Assembly: GCA_018433265.1 (NCBI GenBank)
Contig: JAHDRO010000097.1
Coordinates: 1 to 7,823 of the forward strand
Length of the DNA: 7,823 nt
Direction of reading: 5' to 3'
From: Bacteroidales bacterium
Lineage (GTDB): Bacteria; Bacteroidota; Bacteroidia; Bacteroidales; UBA932
Below the pieces are notes generated by a model. That model was not told where the DNA came from, did no database searches, and worked only from the letters and a program-made list of their open reading frames with translations. The translations under genes and the position numbers were made by a program. This document shows positions 4,880-7,823 of the stretch, in pieces; positions within the stretch are counted from its first letter, which is position 1; every line of letters begins with the position of its first letter.

Positions 4880-6175
4880 ATGCACAATAAAAAAAGAGAT
4901 TCGTTAATTCTTGGAGCTGCTCTGTTTTCAATGTTTTTCGGAGCAGGAAACCTGATATTCCCACCATTTTTAGGCTTTATGTCAGGCGATAAGTGGAACT
5001 GGTCAATGATAGGCTTTTTTATAACAGGCATAGGCTTACCATTCTTGGGAATAATAGCTTCTGCCAGAGCCGGTGGAGATGTTAGCAAATTAGGAAATAG
5101 AATTTCTCCATTATTTTCTAAATTTCTTGGCATAACAATAGTCCTTGCAATAGGACCCTTGCTTGCAATTCCTAGGACTGGAGCAACTTCTTTTGAAATG
5201 GGTGTGCTTCCAATTCTTCCACATGCAAATCCAATAGTTTTTATGATTATTTATTTTGGAATAACTTTATTGCTTACGATTAAACCTACAAGTGTAATAG
5301 ACAAGATTGGAAAAGTACTAACTCCTGTGCTTTTGATTATTTTGCTATTATTGATTTTTAGAGGAATTTTCTTTCCAATGGGGGATCCTGTCGATGAGAA
5401 TTTAGCTAGACCGTTTTCAGATGGATTTACACAAGGTTATCAGACTATGGATGCGCTTGCAGCAATATTATTTGGCGGGATAATATCTACATCACTAGCT
5501 CAACAAGGTTATAGCAGCAAAAAAGATCAATTTTCAATGACTAAGAGAGCTGGAATAATTGCAATATCTGGTTTAGCATTTGTATATGGTGGACTAGGTT
5601 ACCTTGGTGCAACTGGTGGTCAATTATTTCCAAAAACTATTACTAGAACTGATTTAATTATGAATATTGCTAACAATTTACTTCAAGCCTTCGGAGAAAT
5701 AGGTCTGGGATTGGTTGTGGGATTGGCATGTTTAACTACATCAGTTGGGCTTACAGCAACTGTAGGACAATATTTTAGTCAAATTAGCAATGGCAAGTTA
5801 AAATATGAGGTTGTTGTAATTGTAACTACTTTATTTAGTGCAGTCATGTCAATAAATGGAGTTGAATACATAATAAAACTAGCTGAGCCAATACTTACTT
5901 TTATGTATCCTATTGTCATTGTCTTAATTCTACTCACTGTTTTTTTAGGCGACAGCATTAAAAATAACAATGTATTTAGGTATTCCATATACGCTACATT
6001 AGTTATCAGCGCATTAGAAACTTTAAATATGCTTGGTGTTAACGGTTTTGTCCTAAAGATTGTAAATTTTCTTCCTTTTTCCTCATATGGATTTACATGG
6101 GCTTTGCCAGCATTCTTAGGAGCAATTTTAGGAGCTATCATAAAACCCCAAAAATACGATAAAGCTGCTTTATAA
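4880..6175 (+). CDS. brnQ: Branched-chain amino acid carrier BrnQ
   Basis: Cation-coupled importer of leucine, isoleucine and valine in the cytoplasmic membrane (LIVCS family). At 431 aa it has the full family length. The N-terminus is diagnostic: LILGAALFSMFFGAGNLIFPP (in two parts), followed by GIGLPFLGIIA. Further typical blocks are LAIGPLLAIPRTGATSFE (about 90-108), DALAAILFGGIIS (about 190-203), and LACLTTSVGLTATVGQYF (about 282-300). About twelve hydrophobic segments are visible by eye. The ATG at 4880 is preceded by TTTGGGGG. It is transcribed divergently from the histidine-type ABC importer and ends in a strong terminator, so it is probably monocistronic. Confidence 0.97.
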   Translation: MHNKKRDSLILGAALFSMFFGAGNLIFPPFLGFMSGDKWNWSMIGFFITGIGLPFLGIIASARAGGDVSKLGNRISPLFSKFLGITIVLAIGPLLAIPRTGATSFEMGVLPILPHANPIVFMIIYFGITLLLTIKPTSVIDKIGKVLTPVLLIILLLLIFRGIFFPMGDPVDENLARPFSDGFTQGYQTMDALAAILFGGIISTSLAQQGYSSKKDQFSMTKRAGIIAISGLAFVYGGLGYLGATGGQLFPKTITRTDLIMNIANNLLQAFGEIGLGLVVGLACLTTSVGLTATVGQYFSQISNGKLKYEVVVIVTTLFSAVMSINGVEYIIKLAEPILTFMYPIVIVLILLTVFLGDSIKNNNVFRYSIYATLVISALETLNMLGVNGFVLKIVNFLPFSSYGFTWALPAFLGAILGAIIKPQKYDKAAL

Positions 6176-6179
6176 TGTA

Positions 6180-6216
6180 AAAAGCTAGTGGCTTAAGCCA
6201 TTAGCTTTTATTTTTT
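6180..6216. terminator. Bidirectional terminator between brnQ and the YbjQ-family gene
   Basis: A 15-bp arm pair (6180-6194 with 6195-6209, one G-T pair, centre CTTAAG forming the loop) is followed by ATTTTTT on the plus strand and by TTTTTA on the minus strand. It lies between two convergent genes and can serve both. Confidence 0.92.
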
Positions 6217-6220
6217 ACAA

Positions 6221-6541
6221 TCACTCTACTACTACAGCGGTGCCAGAAGCAGTTACCATTATCATATTCCCGCCTTGCCCTAGTACTTCATAGTCTATAT
6301 CCACTCCTACAACTGCATTTGCTCCTATTTTTTCTGCTCTTTCTTTCATTTCAATTATAGCTGTTTCTCGTGCTTCGATTAGCTCTCCTTCGTAAGATTT
6401 TGATCTACCGCCAAAAAAATTGGATAATCCAGCAGCAAAATCTTTAATAAAATCCACTCCTAAAATAACTTCACCGAAAACAATATCTTTATACTCTATA
6501 ATATTTTTGCCATCTACATTTGGAGTTGTGGTTACAATCAT
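6221..6541 (-). CDS. YbjQ/UPF0145 family protein (putative heavy-metal-binding fold)
   Basis: Small soluble protein of 106 aa, the usual family length. Family signatures are an N-terminal [14 protein letters not shown], then [17 protein letters not shown], a basic/GG turn [10 protein letters not shown], and the conserved C-terminal block [18 protein letters not shown] followed by [13 protein letters not shown]. The family is predicted to form pentameric rings and is labelled a heavy-metal-binding domain, but its role is not established. No metal-binding Cys or His cluster is visible. The ATG at 6541 follows GAGGGGAT. It has its own likely promoter and converges on brnQ. Confidence 0.93.
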   Translation of the reverse strand: MIVTTTPNVDGKNIIEYKDIVFGEVILGVDFIKDFAAGLSNFFGGRSKSYEGELIEARETAIIEMKERAEKIGANAVVGVDIDYEVLGQGGNMIMVTASGTAVVVE

Positions 6542-6578
6542 GATATCCCCTCTTATCTTTTAAATTAATTGCAATTAT

Positions 6579-6606
6579 AGTATACCATATATTTACTTTT
6601 TATCGA
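6579..6606 (-). promoter_or_regulatory. Putative promoter of the YbjQ-family gene
   Basis: TCGATA (6606-6601), a 16-nt spacer, and TATACT (6584-6579) on the minus strand, about 38 nt before the ATG. The -10 is strong and the -35 is weak. No terminator for the upstream arsC gene is evident, so read-through is also possible. Confidence 0.4.
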
Positions 6607-6641
6607 AAATGTAAAATCAAAATTTTAATATCATACTAAAT

Positions 6642-7061
6642 TTATATTGGCAACTCTTTAGATTCTATTCTAGTCTTTAATTCTTTTATTTTTTCTTCTA
6701 TTGTGAAAATAACTTTTTTAAATTCCTCGTCGTTCTTTCCTGTAGGGTCGTCTAATCCCCAGTCTTCCTCATATTTAGAAGGCACAAACGGGCAAATCAC
6801 ATTACAGCCCATCTTTATTACAATATCAATTTCTGGAAGTTCAGTTATCAGCTTAGAGTATTGGTCTCTCTCCATATCTATGCCATATATCTCTTTCATA
6901 AGTCTAACTGCATCTTGATTGATTTGAGGTTTTGTTTCTGTGCCAGCTGAATAGCTCTCAAAAACATCCGAAGCGAAGTGTTTGCCTAAAGCTTCTGCAA
7001 TTTGACTTCTACATGAGTTGTGTACACATATAAATGCCACTTTCAATTTTTCATTTTCCAT
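6642..7061 (-). CDS. arsC: ArsC-type arsenate reductase (low-MW phosphatase fold)
   Basis: Cytoplasmic reductase of arsenate to arsenite, thioredoxin-coupled type (139 aa). The phosphate-binding loop CVHNSCRS (about 12-19) carries the nucleophilic Cys and the C-x5-R signature. A resolving pair of Cys lies in GCNVICPFVP, and the general-acid region WGLDDPTGK holds the catalytic Asp. The spacing of the resolving Cys pair (three residues between) matches the clostridial branch I recall rather than the staphylococcal one. The start is the ATG at 7061, 7 nt after AGGAGG (7074-7069); a GTG at 7082 would put the ribosome site inside the gene. No arsR, arsB or acr3 is in the window, so a protein-phosphatase role remains possible. 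Confidence 0.88.
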   Translation of the reverse strand: MENEKLKVAFICVHNSCRSQIAEALGKHFASDVFESYSAGTETKPQINQDAVRLMKEIYGIDMERDQYSKLITELPEIDIVIKMGCNVICPFVPSKYEEDWGLDDPTGKNDEEFKKVIFTIEEKIKELKTRIESKELPI

Positions 7062-7093
7062 ATGGATACCTCCTAATTTCACTTCTTAACTAT

Positions 7094-7693
7094 TTATACT
7101 TTCAGCACTCCTCTAAATCCTCTTGAAGAATAATATGAATCCGCTCCATTGTGGTACACAAAAACAGTATCATAACGTCTATCGCAAAATAATGCCCCAC
7201 CCAATTCACGAATTCTATCTGGTGTTTTAATCCAACAGGACGTTTTTGTATCAAATTTTTCTATCTCCTGCAGCTTCCTATATTCATCTTCATTTAATAG
7301 TTCTATACCCATATCTATTGACATGCTTAAGGCACTTCCATCTGGTTTCATGGATTTTCTTGATGAAAGTGCCTTTTCATCATAACAAAGTGATCTTCTC
7401 CCTATCGGACTTTCTTTAGAACAATCGCAAAATATATATTCATCGCTAGCTATAATGTAATCAACTACATCAGGTTCTCCACCAGTTCTTTCCATTTCAT
7501 TCAATGACCATAGTTTTTCTTTGTTTAGCTTTAGCCTATCATATATTGCCTCCCATTCAAGTTTTTTATGCCTATTCATATTTTCTTTAAACCTATTCTC
7601 CAATGTTCTTAGGAGTTCTTCTGCCAATGTATTTGATAATTCTTTAATTCTGTCCAAGTCTTTTACATCTCCTATTATCTTAGTCGTCTCCAT
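7094..7693 (-). CDS. DUF4256 family protein
   Basis: Soluble protein of unknown function, 199 aa from the ATG at 7693. Family-like blocks are NRHKKLEW, LWSLNEMERTGGEPDVV (about 62-78), CDCSKESPIGRRSLCYD (about 89-105), FDTKTSCWIKTPDRIRELGG (about 147-166), and the C-terminal ALFCDRRYDTVFVYHNGA followed by GFRGVLKV. No transmembrane segment or signal is seen. The ATG at 7693 lacks a ribosome site at normal distance. A TTG at 7657, 11 nt after AGGAG (7673-7669), would give 187 aa, close to the length I recall for the family, and may be the true start. It lies 32 nt upstream of arsC on the same strand, probably co-transcribed. Confidence 0.85.
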   Translation of the reverse strand: METTKIIGDVKDLDRIKELSNTLAEELLRTLENRFKENMNRHKKLEWEAIYDRLKLNKEKLWSLNEMERTGGEPDVVDYIIASDEYIFCDCSKESPIGRRSLCYDEKALSSRKSMKPDGSALSMSIDMGIELLNEDEYRKLQEIEKFDTKTSCWIKTPDRIRELGGALFCDRRYDTVFVYHNGADSYYSSRGFRGVLKV

Positions 7694-7721
7694 GGGCTTG
7701 TATATTTATCTTTCTTCAGTA

Positions 7722-7823
7722 TTACTTTACCCATTCATTGGGGTCACCCATCCCACGAACAGCGATATAATTGATCTTAGGGATGGTTACAATCTCGGGC
7801 TTTGCTTTTGGCATATAATATTC
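7722..7823 (-). pseudogene. GyrI-like domain protein, internal fragment with early stop (partial at window edge)
   Basis: The minus-strand frame entering from the window edge encodes 33 residues: YYMPKAKPEIVTIPKINY, then IAVRGMGDPNEWVK and TAA (7724-7722). The segment MPKxKPxIVxxPxxNYIAVRGxGDPNE is typical of the start of GyrI-like (effector-binding) proteins, which normally continue for well over 100 residues after GDPNE. Here it stops four codons later, and no continuation of the domain is found in the other frames before the DUF4256 gene. This suggests a deletion fused its start to the region upstream of DUF4256. The true start lies outside the window, so the total length cannot be judged. 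Confidence 0.62.

Noticed and set aside
4771..5133. Minus-strand 120-aa frame over the brnQ start and promoter
   Set aside because: It is antisense to a clearly recognised brnQ and its promoter, with no domain of its own.
1..7823. CRISPR array, tRNA, rRNA or defence system
   Set aside because: No regularly spaced repeats, cloverleaf, rRNA-like sequence or defence-gene motifs were seen on either strand.

Overview
The window comes from a low-GC, AT-rich Gram-positive genome, most likely an anaerobic Clostridia-type Firmicute. The evidence is strong AGGAGG-type ribosome binding sites, lipoprotein signal peptides, a T-box riboswitch, a bacterial-type selenocysteine (Sec) gene, and compact operons with short spacing. 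The genus cannot be fixed from the sequence alone. An amino-acid-fermenting anaerobe would fit the amino-acid transporters and the Sec usage, but that is inference.

Layout. (1) At 1-644, minus strand, tatA is followed by a Tat-targeted lipoprotein of the C-GCAxxG-C-C / split-Soret-like redox family. That gene contains an in-frame TGA (164-166) at the position of the family's first redox cysteine. The frame stays open and family-like to the window edge. A 7-bp hairpin with a GGTT loop starts 12 nt after the TGA and fits a bacterial SECIS element. Conventional annotation would truncate the gene at 77 aa. (2) At about 706-1919 lies an IS3-family insertion sequence (orfA/orfB, -1 frame relation, intact DDE triad). 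A 14-bp imperfect palindrome lies on its left and a 109-bp imperfect palindrome of unknown nature on its right. (3) At 2168-4640, minus strand, a promoter, a histidine-type T-box leader and a lipoprotein/permease/ATPase operon form a polar amino-acid ABC importer. The specifier codon CAC and the antiterminator bulge UGGG, which matches the C73 discriminator of tRNA-His, both point to histidine, so this is probably a HisXYZ-type importer induced by histidine starvation. (4) At 4774-6216, plus strand, brnQ (branched-chain amino-acid carrier) is divergent from the T-box operon, with its own promoter, palindromes upstream of it, and a bidirectional terminator. (5) At 6221-7823, minus strand, are a YbjQ-family protein, an ArsC-type arsenate reductase, a DUF4256 protein and the stub of a GyrI-like protein that looks truncated at its junction with the DUF4256 gene.

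How they fit together. The tatA-selenoprotein pair reads as an export component next to its probable substrate. The centre is an amino-acid uptake region with two divergent transporters under separate control. The right part is a loose group of small cytosolic stress or unknown-function genes. The most notable finds are the hidden selenoprotein with its SECIS, the histidine reading of the T-box, and the unexplained 109-bp palindrome next to the IS.
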